Positions 37,831 to 51,792 are shown, counted from the first letter of the stretch. The stretch is 64,000 bases of DNA from Brienomyrus brachyistius (GCF_023856365.1 NW_026042408.1:62001-126000), one strand, 5' to 3'. Made by a program: numbers and translations. The notes: a model not told the origin generated them from the sequence alone.

Positions 37831-40800
37831 AATAGGTTTTTATTTTGTATAAAGATACTTTACAAGCTACAATGTATTGTTCATTCTCACTGATTATACT
37901 CATTATCAACTTGATATAATGTATCTGCTCTGATTCCAAAAAAGAGTAAGGCAGTGTGCAAATGTTTAAATGAGAAATCATTCTCTTTTGTAATTCAATA
38001 CTGCAAAATTATCAAATAGTATATTTGCAAACAACATTTACAGTATGTGACAATGTTTGTGCAGGAATTTTGTGTGAATTTCCTGTTTCCTGATATGACT
38101 GTGCACAGCAGTTAACAGTGTAGGAACCAGTAAATAGATTCTATAATGATATAAGTGAGTAAACGTAATTTCATTTTAAAATGCATTAACAGACCTGTTG
38201 GTCCCAGATACGCTTTGAATGCAGATCTCTTGAAAGCTCCTTATCTCTTTGTGAGCTACGGCTCCAATCTGCAGTGCTTGATAGTTCCTACTCGTTAGAA
38301 CATATTTAATTAGTGCCTGGTGTGTGTGGTTAGATGGGGGGGGTGGGGAAATAACTATTGAAACAGGTTTTAACAGTAAAACTGATTGGATTTAGATTAT
38401 GAGTGTTTATGTCATTTCAATGAAAAATCAGGTTTACTCCAATACTCATAGTTTGTTGATTTTTGAAATGTACCCCGAATTCTCATTCATCAGCTAATGA
38501 AAACCATAACCATTAATCAAACATTTATATTATTCTAGTATATTCTGCCAAAGAGAGAAGGGTCATTAAATCATTTTTATTTTAATTTCCAGCTGTGGCG
38601 AGCTGCCGGTTTCTTTGTACAAGCTAACAGACTCACTTTTGGGATGCATAGTCATATTTCATATCATGCTTTTGGCAAACTGACACAAAGATCATAAAGT
38701 TGGAAAAATCATTTTCAAGCAGCTCAACTGTTTTCATCACAACCTGTAGGCCTGCAGTTATCGTACCACAGTTTGCAACATGACAAGCTGAGATGGGTCA
38801 GAAATGAAAGGATTACAATGTCCTCATTTATAGCCATGTTATGTAGAACGTTAAAAATGTGTGTGTCTGTGATCGAGCTTCAGATTTCAAAATAAAATTC
38901 TAATTAAAAATATACCCAATTTGTCTTAATTTACCAGAAAAATGTGCAGTCAGCTTCACATATGGACCCCTTATGTAAAGAGCTGTCATCATCTTAGGAT
39001 CCAACGACAGGTGGGGATATTTTCATGTCATTTATAGGTAAAGCCAATCAATTTCAAGAATAAGAAAGCAAACACACAATGAAAAAGTGTGTGTGTGGGG
39101 GGGGTTCTTAATTGTCACAGGTTTGATGGCATTTCACTTAGTCTTTATGAGATGTAGAGCTTGCCACTGTGCTGTCAAAAGGGAGAGTCTAAGCTTACAT
39201 TATGTGCCGATTACGAGGCATTGTGCACTGTCCTTAATGGACACAAAATAGCCCACAGGAGCTGTTGCGCACTGCAGTTTGGCGTCATTAATGATCTGCC
39301 TTCTCTAGACATCAAGAAAACAATGAAATAATGTGCGTTATGGCTGTTATGTAACTGGAAAACATGCTGTTGAATATTTTTGCAAATCCAGGCAGGCAAA
39401 ATGCAAATCACGATTAAATAATGCGAGAAAAGCAAATATAATATAATGTTCAGCAACAGAACATAAAAGCCTAATTATGTGGATACCAGATTAATATTGA
39501 AAATCGTTTTTGAAATGCATGGTTAACATAAAAATATTGCTATTTTCACTTTACAGTATGCAAGTTTGAGCATTAAACTTACTTTTATACTTACTTTTTT
39601 GATGTGTCCTGGCAAGCGAGCTGAAAAAATGTTGATTCAACATGTTTTTCCAGGTGGATGTGTAATAATAAAAATGAATTGCGCGGGATGACACCTGCTA
39701 GTGGAAATCAGACTTGCCCATAAAATCTGTAAGCCTCAGTGTTGATTTTAAGCACCTCCTTTGGAATCGCAAAGGTGGACCAGCTGTATGGTCCCTTGCA
39801 TCGTATCTTGCCCTGCATAATAAGCAGTAGCCATGCAGCCAGGAGAATAAGGTTTTCATGCAGAATTTTTGCACTGCACTGCTTTTGAGAAGATGCACAA
39901 AGGCGTGAAAAGGGGGACCCCTTCAGTGACTGCAGTTCTCTATGCCGATGTTCGATATCGCCCTCGGAAAGCATAGCACAGTCATCAGATCTCCCATAAT
40001 TTGCCATTTTTCTTGGTCCTGGGCCACACAACATGGTGAGAAACGTAGTGATCAGGTCAGAATCCAAATGAGCAGGACGGTGCCCATAAGCCCAAAGCAA
40101 CCATCTACCACGATGCTTAAACGGGATTCTTCAAACCCGAAATGCCCATCATCTCCAGTGCCTGGGAGACGTCATTTGTCTCACGTCCCTCCACAAAAAT
40201 TGAGATACCTGGAATTCTTTCATAACGTAGTGATCAGATCAGAAATTTACCAGAAATATCTGCAGTCAGCTTTTTTTCTTGGAATGAACAGGAATGAACA
40301 GGAATGAACAGACTCACTAGAGGCATGGATGAGAGACAAAAATCCTTGCTAACTTGAGTTGCTAAGGCTGCGTAGCATTGCCAGGACACAACAAATCTAA
40401 TTAACCTAGAATGATTTCCAATTGGACACAAATTGCCAGGTCATCCGCAGAGCCAGTATGTAATTATAAAATGGAACTGCCTGCTTACATTTTACATTTG
40501 CAAATTTTGCACACATCCGAAACCTTTCATGTGGGTGTTGAATAAAATAAATACTATACTACCTCACCAGAAATAGTAAACAGATACAGCGGTAATTTGG
40601 CGCTTGGTTCTGCTGTTGGATAAGGACTCTCCTGGTTCTTGGACCACAGAATGGAACCACAAGAAAGGATCCTAGGGCCGCATTGGTTGTGTTCTCTCGC
40701 TCTCTGGTTTCCATGCTCACCGCAGATATGATGAGAAAGAGCATGATGTCACCTCTGCAACCGTAAGTGACACGCAGGTTTTCCCAGTGACCCTACAGGC

Positions 40801-41922
40801 ACATTAAATCATCTGGGAAATGAATGGAATCTATTCTCCAAAAAACAGACAAATGTCAGAATGAATGAAATGCCATTTGTCTTGAATATTTAATGTGGGA
40901 GGGAACATTAGCTGCCCTTCATTTCCAGTGAGGGCAGCCTTCATATGCATGATACATGTATTTCTGAGCCAGGCCACCATGAAACGCCGTGGCTGAGCTC
41001 ATACTGTGCGGTGGATGGGAGACGTTCCATCCCGTCAGCTTCCAGGCCACAGCTGATCGGGTCCATCTTACACAGTCTACAGCAACTGAAACCTTCCCTA
41101 AAAAGGGAAAAAGCAAAACATTCCCTCTCCATTGCCATCATGTGACTGTTGACGACTTTTGGAAACTTATGTGGAATCATCGGCAGTGAGTTACATTGTC
41201 CTCATTGTATAAAAACATTCCATCTAGTATGTCATGTACTGGATGAATTTCTTTTATCTCCATTCACTCCGGTAGGAACCCAGTCAAGTTCCTGTTGGAT
41301 TGACAGACTATGAGACCTGAATGCATCACACCCCGCTGTCCCAGCTCATCCTCCTGGAGCCTTTCTATCACCACATTAAGTCAACTTTTTGCATCTTTCC
41401 CCTTTTCAACCATTCCATCAAATTGGTCGTGTTCATAATGACCATTTTCTCGTTTTATTTAGTTCCTCGGAACCTTTTTTTGATTGGTTGCTTCTGACTT
41501 AATAAATTGCCTGAACATCGGCTTTGTTCTGTGTTCAGGGTTAAGAATACAGACCTGTGTCTTGCTAGATACTGCAAGATGCTGGAGAAAGTCCATGGTA
41601 GATTATTCTAAACCGATCTATAGTCTAGGTTAATGACAAATGAAATTGCATGGTAAAAAGTTTGTATAGCTATGGTCACCACATTGTAGGTACAAAATAT
41701 AAAAATAGCTTATCAATATTGGCTGTATCTCAACAATGTACAGAAGTCAAACCCATGAAACATACATCATTTTCTATCATTCAGTTCACCTGTGAATGTG
41801 TCATGAGGAAATCGCTCTAATCTGGCGATTCAAGTCAAATACAACAGACGTGATGCTGATGCTTTATTGAACTTACAATTATGGGATAATATGAATTTTC
41901 AATGGCTCCTCTTGGCTTTGCT
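37831..41922. other. Intergenic, no gene recognised
   Basis: About 4 kb of AT-rich sequence. A three-copy 10-bp tandem repeat (GGAATGAACA) lies at about 40281-40310. The short frames here show no family resemblance. Confidence 0.45.
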
Positions 41923-42213
41923 GTCTGTGTGTCTGTCTGTCTGTCTGTGTGTCTGTCTGTGTGTCTGTCTGTCTGTCTGTCTGTGTGTCTGTCTGTCTGT
42001 GTGTCTGTGTATCTGTCTGTGTATCTGTGTGTGTCTGTCTGTCTGTGTGTCTGTGTATCTGTCTGTGTATCTGTCTGTGTCTGTCTGTGTGTCTGTCTGT
42101 GTATCTGTCTGTGTGTCTGTCTGTGTATCTGTGTGTCTGTGTGTCTGTGTGTCTGTGTGTCTGTCTATCTGTCTGTGTCTGTCTGTGTGTCTGTCTGTCT
42201 GTGTGTCTGTCTG
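41923..42213. repeat. (TCTG)n/(TG)n compound microsatellite, about 290 bp
   Basis: Alternating TCTG and TGTG units with occasional TATC interruptions for about 290 bp. It opens all frames with Cys-Val-Ser-Leu or Thr-Asp-Arg repeats on the two strands; these are artefacts. Fifty-five bases downstream there is a 19-base G run (42268-42286). Confidence 0.97.
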
Positions 42214-42267
42214 TCCATTTGCAGGCTGAGCCATGAATGGATGATCTTCAGAGAAAAGATCTGCATT

Positions 42268-42286
42268 GGGGGGGGGGGGGGGGGGG
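42268..42286. repeat. Poly-G tract, 19 bases
   Basis: Uninterrupted run of G just downstream of the compound microsatellite. Confidence 0.9.
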
Positions 42287-45018
42287 TCTATCAGGAAAGA
42301 TATGACACCTGCATATGGAAACAATTGGATGAGCATTAAGTGTCATTTCAAAGTGTCCGATGCATGTACTGTATCTGCCTGGAAATATAAGATGTTCACC
42401 ATGCAGCAAAGTAGTTTCTCAATTCTTCAGGAATATAAATCAAGCGATTTTTGGGGCACCGTCGAAAACTCCGGCACTCATCAAACGTTCCTCAAGGAGG
42501 CACGTCAGTCAGTGTCTGCTTTGACTGTGCTCATTAGTGCCGAATGGCAGGGGGGTGGGGGGCGGCGACAGCTGTACGGCAGAAGCAATTTTTAGAGTCA
42601 CATTGGAGTGAGCGACCCCCTTTGATGGTTTCCTCCAAGCTCCACCCAGGAATCCTGGATGCCACAGGTCATGGACTGGAGGTACAGTGATAGCACCAAT
42701 CAGCTGGAGGTTTTGCTGCTTTACATGTCGACTCAAAAGCCCTGATTGAAGGCTGTCTAGCTCTGATCTCTCTATCAGGCATTCAGGGGCCTGGAAGCAC
42801 AAAGGGGATGACCGATTACCCTCAACAACCCCCCCACCCCCACCAAGGAGTAACAATGATCTTAGAGGACAATGGCAACTTGCATGTGTGATGTTCATCC
42901 TTGCACCACATTAGACTCAAATAAGATATACCTGCTATGATTGGACACCTAACATGCATATTCAGACAGCCCTGGTGAGCCAGACCTAGACCTCACTAGT
43001 CTTTAACACACTGAGAAAATGTTTTTTTTCGGTTTTGTTCTTCTCATATTTTCTCCATTTCTGCAAATATCACTGAAAGCACCAAATTCCATAAAGTCTC
43101 ATGGAGACCAAGGGTCAAGATGACCCCTTAACCAGGACAGAGACACCAGGTGGTCCTCATTAGGACAGCCGAGGTCACACACTGAAATATAACCTGCTGT
43201 CCACTCTGATGGGTTTTGGGGGGGGGAGGGGCTCTCTACACTAGCACCTATGTCTATAAAATGCAATGCCTATATATTGAAAGCCGATTCATTTCAAAAT
43301 GCTATTAAGAAATGCTGATCTTTAAAGAGATAGTCACACGCATCACGGTGACGTTGGGGTGGGCTGTTATACAATTATATAATATCCTCGAGGCTACACA
43401 GTGAGATTATAACTTCGGTTATGCATGATGTCATTGGGATATAAACTAAATCTGTCCATCTGAAACACAAAAAGTACGGGAAACTCCCAAATGCCCCCCC
43501 TCCATTTTTTTAGCGAGGGCAAACATCTTTCAAACATATTTCAAAAAATTTTCAAGATGGTGCTTCGAACTTGTAATGAAAATACAATATTGCACGTCTA
43601 TAATTCTGCCCGTTAAATAAATGGCAGTGCTTCTACTGGGCCCCCGGTGCCCTGGTTATGAGTGATGCAACGAAATGACACAGAGGGATGTAATTAGCGT
43701 TGGAAAAGCGGGACTGACTCGTTCGCAATGGGAGCGATTTTATGGACTCCAGGGTGCTGGGGTGCTCCACAAATATTTAACTAGATCCAGTTTTAATTGG
43801 GTGAAGAGTAAGTAGAGAAGAAACGTCACAGACTGCAGACAGAAAGGCCATAACAAGATGTCAAAAGAGTCTCTCATTCATCTATTTTAAAGGACGTTGG
43901 GAAACGCTCGATTGACCTGTAAGATATCCGAGCTCTTCATAGTCACGAATGCTACTTCTACTCTAAAAGCGGTATGTTATCGCACGCATGAGGGCCTCAT
44001 TTCAAACAGATGAGTGATTAAATAAATATGTACATACATAATCGTAATCTTGCTGTTAGACTCTTCTTGAATTATAGCTAAATAATAACCAAAAAAAATG
44101 CATAATAGAGGTGAGATTGTGGGCAGCATGATCTTGTACACCGTCGCATATCATTCTTCTGCGAAAATGGACTTTTAATGGCCAGAAAGTGTAAACCATG
44201 ACCAGAGGCAGGAAATATTTCACCTCTAAGAATGGAGGAGCCTTGCAAACATAAAGATGACGGAGCCTGGATGCAATGCGAGAAGACAAGGATCACGAAG
44301 GGCAAACAGAGAGCAGAGCAGAGGGAAAAAATCCTTCGAATGTGCTGCACTCAATCCAACTCAAGCTGATAAAAATAAAATAACTAAAAAAAAAAAAATA
44401 CAACTGCCTACAACTAGCATTCTAAGAAACCCAGACTGTCTCCAGTTGATTGGGAAACTCCCAGGTTTTTGTAAGTGTTCAATCAAACGCCTTGCAGAGG
44501 CTGGAGTTCATTCCGTTCACAGACGTTAGCTCCTCATTCCATTTTACATGTCTGGACCCCCGTATCCAAATCGGTTTCTTGTCATTGCCATGTATCGTTT
44601 CCTCATTGGCAAAACCAGGGGGAGGGTGCAGCGGGATTCAGAGCCTCGGCTGGCCAAGGACCTCTTCATTATCCGCTGCGCGCCTTAATCAAATGCTACT
44701 GACATTACAAGCAGTTATCGAGAGTGTCTGTCAAAAAAACGAACGGCACAGAACTTCTGTCAGCGGTCGACCAAAACAAATCGGGTGGCAGCCCTCAATT
44801 AAACGCAACGTGGCACCGACCACCCCCCGTTAAATCTGATTTAAAACACCATATGCAGCCGCGTGTCGTCTGCATTTTGATCCGGCAAAATCTGATTTTT
44901 AACAGATGCACCTCTCCCTGAATGGTAATGAGTGACGGGCAGCTGGGTTGCCGGGATTTAAAGGGGTTGAAACTGCCAGGGACAGAAGGAGGGGGCCATG
45001 AGGATAGACCCCCTGGGC
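42287..45018. other. Intergenic, nothing recognised
   Basis: No supported gene, RNA or repeat family. Confidence 0.5.
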
Positions 45019-45102
45019 GACAAGCAGAGGAGTTTGTGCAGACAGAGGTAATGGTGGGGGGACAAGCAGAGGAGATTGTGCAGACAGAGGTAATGGTGGG
45101 GG
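45019..45102. repeat. 42-bp tandem duplication
   Basis: Two nearly identical units beginning GACAAGCAGAGGAG (45019 and 45061), differing at one base and each ending in a short G run. The equal length to the 42-bp array at 51.8 kb is coincidental; the sequences are unrelated. Confidence 0.9.
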
Positions 45103-45275
45103 GAAGAAAGAGAGTGAGAGAGAACGAAGGAGAGAGAGAGCGAAAGAGAGACAGCAAGAGACAGATAGAGTGAGAGAGAGCGAAAGAGAGAGAGCAAGAA
45201 AGATAGAGAGAGAGGGAGAAAGGGACAGAGCAAGAGACAGAGATAGAGAGAGAGCGAAAGAGAGAGATAGAGCCA
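45103..45275. repeat. Polypurine GA-rich tract, about 170 bp
   Basis: Almost purely purine on the plus strand (AGAGAGAGCGAAAGAGAGA-type units) with few C or T interruptions. Long polypurine mirror-like tracts can form triplex (H-DNA) structures; that is known DNA behaviour, not shown here. Confidence 0.9.
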
Positions 45276-45451
45276 AGGGGCCAAGCCCAAAGTGATAGTG
45301 AATGCTTTCATTTCTATTTATAGCCTTTCAGGTGACTGATGTGCAGCTTGATCCTGCATGTTCCTCCTAGCATCACTGCTTTTATCCCCAGTTTTATTTT
45401 TTTTAATTCCTACAAGAATGAATCATAATTGATATGAAGGAAATACGCAAC

Positions 45452-45713
45452 GGGGGTGGCATGGTGGTGCAGTGGTTAGCACTGCTGCCTCACACCTCTG
45501 GGACCCGGGTTCGAGTCTCTGCCTGGGTCTCATGTGTGTGGAGTTTGCATGGTCTCCCCATGTCATCGTGGGGTTTCCTCCGGGTACTCCGGTTTCCCCC
45601 CCACAGTCCAAAAACATGCTGAGGCTAATTGTAGTTGCTAAATTGCCCGTAGGTGTGCATGTGTGAGTGAATGGTGTGTGAGTGTGCCCTGCGATGGGCT
45701 GGCCCCCCATCCT
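45452..45713 (+). mobile_element. SINE copy, 3'-truncated
   Basis: Same family as the 33187 copy, with intact head (GGTGGTGCAGTGGTTAGCAC, B-box GGGTTCGAGTCT) and central domain. It stops after CTGGCCCCCCATCC and lacks the tail and GGAT repeat. Because target-primed insertions truncate at the 5' end, loss of the 3' end points to a later deletion or rearrangement. No target duplication is visible. Confidence 0.88.
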
Positions 45714-48700
45714 AAGTTGCCAGTGCCATTGTTTCACCACCATGCAGGGGACAGTAATGGTTAATGGCGTCTTCAGACCTGCCATTTCGGCCTTGGCAAA
45801 ATGCTGTACGTTTCCATGCCTGAGGTTTCAATCAGGTTCCTGAAGAAACAATATTTGTTGCTCGACAGCAGAAGTACATGAAATCGACTGCAGGTTTCTG
45901 ACCTGAAATATAATGAGGAAACACCCAAGAGATGAACCACGATCGACGTTCCCTCCATTCCTTCCATTCTCCCACCTGTTCCCCTGGATGCTGTGCTGAA
46001 TATTACTCTTTAACAGAACTTTGTTCCTCATAAGCGAATCTCTTAAATAAAACCATAAGCTTGGACCACACAAGAAGCAGAATTCAAAGTGATATTACTG
46101 AGAGGGCTGAGATCAGCAAAATTGACCCTTTAGTTTGACACCGAAAGACCAAAACCACCAAACATCTGGTCTCGCCACTGAACTCCGTTGTCACCTTCTG
46201 GTCTAACAGAAGCCAAACGTCCTGCTATTCCAGGAGCACAGAGGAATGTGTTCAATATTCAATTGAATTCAATAAAAGCCACAGAAACACATTTGGTAAC
46301 ATGATTAACACAGATTTTATGCTGATTAGCATCAGCTGGCCTGATTGACTGATTAGCAGTGGACCGGACGCCCGGCTGTCTGTATTCCTTTGGGTTGCGT
46401 CTGACAGCCCTGGATTCTCCACATTCCCTTACATCCTGTGACACATCTAAGTAACATCTCCACGGGAAAAAACTGTTGTAATGTGGCTGGAAATCCTAAT
46501 ATAACTTAATTTGGCCTGCACTGTCGCACGTATAAATGTGTTTAATAGCAAATGCTGCTCCAAAGACAAGAATGATTTTACTGGTATTTAAGCAGGAAAA
46601 GTATTTTCTCCTGTCATATATGGCATTTATCTATTACTAAATTCTATTTGTCATTAGCCTGTTTATCGCTGTTGTTTTGGGTAGATAAGTGAATTGTTTT
46701 AAAAGTTAACCGTTTATGGGGAGCTTTCCATTTCAGCAACTGGGATTATGAGGTTCAATTTAAAGGTACAACAGCTTGGTCATTTATGGAGTCAAGTCAT
46801 GGGGACGCTGGAATTTTAGCTTCGAGCCCGTAACCACAGGGCTATCGGCTGGCGGGTCTGCTGGGGAACGGTGTTTGGTCCTGGTGTAGGGGCAGAGTGG
46901 CAGTGGTGATCAGCGGTGAAACGATGGCACAGAGGTCTTGGTGTTTCCTGGGAGCCTGGAGTATAATGGCTGTCACCTTTGCTGAGACGGGATTCAATGT
47001 GGGGCCATACAGAGGGAAATTTCCACACTATCAGAATTCCATCTGTAAGTGCAAATAGCGCCAGGATGGGAAGGCATCCAGTTCATTTGTTTCTGCTGTA
47101 TTCTCACACACCTGGGGGGTAATGGTTTGCCGTGAAAGTGTCATTGACTAAAGCAGAGGAACATTTAAGCAGAGGGGTGTCCTGACTGTAAAATAGCTTC
47201 TGAAGCCGGCGTTATTGATTTCTTGTCGCGGTACACAAACAGAGGACCTGGAGAGAATCCTGTCTTTATCTCAGCTTTCCATCAGCGCGCGGTGAGTGAT
47301 AGGCTAACAGAGAGACTCTTGACTAATGTTTTTGTCTCCCACATACCTGGGCAGCTGTTAAACGTGCAGCACTGTCTGCCATCCTGTTGGCCACTTTGAG
47401 CTCCAGGCTTTACGGATCTTAACAAATGGCCCGATGATATCTAGCACGGCCGAACGGACGGGGCGACAGAAAGGCGAACTGGGGGGGGGGGGCGCGTGTG
47501 TGGAAATGTCACCTGCGGCTGAAAGAAGGTTCTGGGCTGTGAGAGGTTTCTAATTAAAGGTCAAAACCCACGGTAAAACAGTTTTATATCAGGCAGTTAA
47601 AAAAACACACACATGCTCATACTGCCGGTGGAAAGAGGAAGTAGGAGGTCAGCTGTGTGTATAAGAGAGGCCACTGGGTACGACAAATACACAAGAGAAA
47701 TTTCAAACAAGAGATGGTGACGACCTAAATGTAAATCAGGAAAAAATGCGTATATACGCAAATTGTCAATTTCCTCATGTGGTTTTGTCCTCTACAACCT
47801 CATCATTCACGCCTGGGAGCATCCTGCACAGAGACTGGCACAGGAAATTTTTAGTGTTTTCCCAATTAATGGCTAAGGAATAGAGGGCTGATACAGGGAC
47901 AGGGCTTAAATGACTCGAATATAAACACTAAAAGGGTTTGACAGAAATAAACACAAACAAGCACGAGACTAAAATTCACACATGCAGATTAAGGGTCTTG
48001 GGACTGGCACTGGAGGTCCAGGTTACTGGTATTAAAACAAAACAGAATATAAATGTCTATGCAAACTGTAGAGAACTAGCAGCGAGTGAAACAGCTTCAT
48101 CATCAACCAGGTCAACCAAAATATTATGAAGCTGACATTAATTGCAAGTCTATTGCAACCTATCCAGTGTTTACTGGAAAGGACTGCTGGTAAATCCAGT
48201 GTTCATTGATCAGTGTTGGGTTCGGGAGCTGCATTGTTCCAAACCCTCGTCAAAATCATATAGAGTGTGATCACTTCTCTATTACTCTGTAATTTCTCAA
48301 TTTTATATTTTCCAGTGATAATATACCCAAAGTATAACCTTATGAAAAGAATAAATTATTTATTTAAAAAAAGCAAACTTATTAAATGATCCATGTGACT
48401 GCAGACAGAGAGACACAGTCACTCCTGGAAGAACATGAGCTGCAAATGAGCTTTGGCTGCATGGTCCGAGCTGCAGCTCCATGTTTACCGGCTCTGAGAA
48501 GCTGTGGCGTTTCCAGGCGTTCCACTCTGCGGGCGGATGAGCCTCCATTAGGTCAGCTTAGGCTCCCGACGGGTTCGGGGCTCACGGCCGCCGGAGGTCC
48601 CTTTGGATACCGCTGACCCAAAGCGGAGTGATCGTCTTCCACGCTTTTCCAGCTCATGAAAATAAACATCTATCAGCCGCCCTCCCCCAGCTGCAAGCAC

Positions 48701-50139
48701 CACTGCCCTCCTGACAGACATGGTTTTCACCTGGATGAAATATTGCCCTCCGCGTTGCTGCCCTTGGACTGATGAAGACAGGGCGGTGTGAAGCGTGTTT
48801 TGATAAGGAAGCGTTCGCCTCTTCTGGGGGTTTAATTACGCGTAAAATGAAGGTCTATATTTCATGTCCTACAAGGGTTTCTGAGCGAGGCAGTGGCACG
48901 GTACTGGCTGTATCCGCTGTGCTAAAGGCAATTGCACGCACTGTTAATTCAATAAAAAATGTTACTGCCGAGAACTAAATCACTAATTGAAATGTGCTCC
49001 ATGAAACAAGTATTTCTGTGCCTTTGATAAACTATGGAATCACATGTACACATCCTTTAAAAACTGTGGAGTACTCTATCCACGTCCGGAATGTTCAGCT
49101 AAAGATTTTCAAGGGTTAGATTAGGTTTTCATGACATTTACATTTAAAAGGCTGAAATCTATGAATTGCCTAAGAAGTCATCTCCCGAAATGGTGGAAAT
49201 ATGGAAGAGATACCAACCGTACGTCTATTCGTTCAAAAAAAAAAATCTTCTTGTACAAATTTTGTGCAGTGGCTCACAAGATGCTTCAGGATCAGCTATG
49301 GAAACCAGTCCATAAGCCTCCGCACAGATTCCCAGTCTGAAAAGCAGAGGTCCTCACTGGTAAAATGCTTTGGAACAATGCAAAGTTCCCTGGGGTGACA
49401 ATAGATGCATCGAAATGTTAAAAGTGCAGAAAAAACGATACGTTGTGCCGAATATCAGGCACTACGAGCCTTGAACCTGGCTGCAGCAAATGGTATTAAC
49501 ACAATTTTCCAAACATCCATTTGTTTCTATTTAACATCAGATGGGTCTTTACAGTCGATAAAAACTATTGAATTAAGAGCTTAAGTGAGAGTTATATCTT
49601 GATTACAGCCACCCATTTAGGTGTTTTATTGAGCATTTTTGACCTTGTACTGAGCGAGTTCTTTATACCGTTACTGTAAATACGCTGTTGTTACTGTAAC
49701 GAAATGTTGTGTCAAAATGAGAGTTTTTTGTCATAAATAATCGGCATATTAAAAAGCCTATCTTTATTCAGTATTAAAATGGAGAAAAACGTGAATCGTT
49801 CAGTCTATCCCATATAAATGTAATGAATTTCAATATGCGGGAGTCTGAAGAAAATTTTAAAGGAAGAGAAATACAAATGAGAAAGTAAGTGTTCAGATTA
49901 ACACCGATCTTATAAAAACTTAACAATAAAAAGATGTTATTAGTATCTGCAACAGCCAGACAAAGCAAAAGCATCAATACGTAATAATTTACCAAACATC
50001 ATTTTAACTTAATTTCTCCAAATACATCAATAAGCACCTTTCATATTTCTTGCAATCAGCGTATTTTCTTACTGTTTATCTGGGTTTCGGACTTTTTTAG
50101 CTTTTTGATTGTAACCGCAGATTTTTATTAAATTGAGTT
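45714..50139. other. Intergenic, nothing recognised
   Basis: About 4.4 kb with no supported gene. There is a 12-base G run at 47481-47492. A moderately GC-rich patch at 48450-48780 has overlapping short frames on both strands but no recognisable protein. Confidence 0.45.
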
Positions 50140-50542
50140 TCCCCTAGCGGGGACCGAAATCTGGTCCCCCCAACTTAAAAATAACTGGTTTTTATCACAT
50201 TGGTCCCCACAATGTAATATATACATAAACCCCCCCTCCCCACCCTCTTCCACACACATACACACGCACATGTAGGGTATACCTATCCTTATGGGGCCCG
50301 CTCATTCACTTCTATGGTAAAAATGCTAACGACAACCTTAACCCCCACCCAGCCCTAACCATAACCATAAGTAACCAAGCAAAATACAAGAGCTTTTTGC
50401 ATTTTTTATTTTTTCATAGCCGTCACTGATTTTTATTAAATAGAATTTTCCCTTATGGAAACCGATCCCCATAAGGGAAAAAAAAAATGGATATTTATCT
50501 GTTATGGGGACATTGTGTCCCCATAAGGATAGGTATACCCAC
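50140..50542. repeat. Dispersed repeat with internal inverted copies
   Basis: It begins near GAGTTTCCCCTAGCGGGGAC and contains AGGGTATACCTATCCTTATG (50275-50294), whose inverted counterpart CCCCATAAGGATAGGTATAC occurs at 50520-50539. Between them are CCTAACCATAACCATAAGTA and TTTTCCCTTATGG / CCATAAGGG inverted motifs. The pattern looks like a known kind of fish non-autonomous repeat, but I cannot name it. Confidence 0.6.
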
Positions 50543-50545
50543 TTA

Positions 50546-50565
50546 CACACACACACACACACACA
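50546..50565. repeat. (AC)n microsatellite
   Basis: About ten AC units at the edge of the preceding repeat. Confidence 0.9.
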
Positions 50566-51400
50566 GTTCTGAGACACTGAGGTCAATCTGCATGTGTGGA
50601 CCTTTGGGTGTGTTAGACCTATGTAACACGGCAAAAACATGCAAACTCCACGCACACACAGCGAATACGTACGCCTCCCCTGCCCCCCACTGAGCTTCCA
50701 CAGCAGACGTTTTCTGCATATATATTGTCAGAAGTTTGTAAATGAGTGTTCATCAGATGTGTTTTTTTTAACAAAGACATCCAACCACACATCCTGCTGT
50801 TGGAAGGACATCGCTAATGGTGATCTTTTGGAGCTCACCGCCATTTTAATTACGCTCCACCCCACATGGTTCCCTCACACACAATGATAGTGATGCCATC
50901 GGTATCATGGTGAGCATGACAGAAATCCATACATCTGCTTTTTTAAAGCATTCTGCACATATTAATAAATTATATCAGGATGTAGCCCTCGGCCACTAAT
51001 TAAAAGTATGCATTATAAAATGAGGCGGATGGAACGATCATAATTTGATATTGTGACACATGCTTCACGTGCAGCGTCTGTCTGTTTTAACTTACAGACG
51101 TTTTTAATGATGCATTAAGCAGACACGACCATAGTCTGGAATAATCTATGACGCTCTACTTTTATCGTTAATTGGAACAAAGCATGCGACAGTAACACTT
51201 TAGAAAGTCAGATTGATTCTTCCCACAGCCTTTCATGTTTCTGACTTGGTACACAGCTGTACCACCAAAAAATGGAAACTGAAGCTAATTTAAACATATT
51301 TAATTAAATTTGATCAAATTTTATACAGAATACGTCTCAGCATAATGGCCTCAAAGCACTTACTAAAGCATGAGAAGATGAAAAGTAATAACCATCTATC

Positions 51401-51427
51401 TGTCCATCCATCCATCCATCCATCCAT
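51401..51427. repeat. (CCAT)n microsatellite
   Basis: Five or more CCAT units. The motif equals the tail repeat of the SINE family, but no SINE body is attached here, so it may be either a lone microsatellite or the remnant of a lost tail. Confidence 0.8.
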
Positions 51428-51792
51428 TACATACATTTATAAATCACCTCCACTTTAAACCTCAGCACTATGCTATCCTCCTTGTACGTTATTGCATATC
51501 ATACATTGTTTGTTATTGCACAAACAACTGTATTTATCATACCTTGCATTTACTCCTGTTTGTTTTGTATATTATGTCTTGTATTTATTCCTTGTCAATT
51601 TTTAAATAGCAGCTTTGTGAAATGAATGGTAACATCAAACACAGATTTTGTTGACAGCACCTAAGCTGAGGTCATCACGAAATCATGTCAGAATTGCAGA
51701 CCATTCTCAGTCCAGTGTAGTAACAACCTTAAAATCACATGCTGCATGCAGCAGGCTGAAGCAGGTCATGGCGAATGGCACCGCAGACACAT

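Noticed and set aside
41899..42339. Cys-Val-Ser or Thr-Asp-Arg repeat frames on both strands
   Set aside because: Pure microsatellite translation of TCTG/TG repeats.
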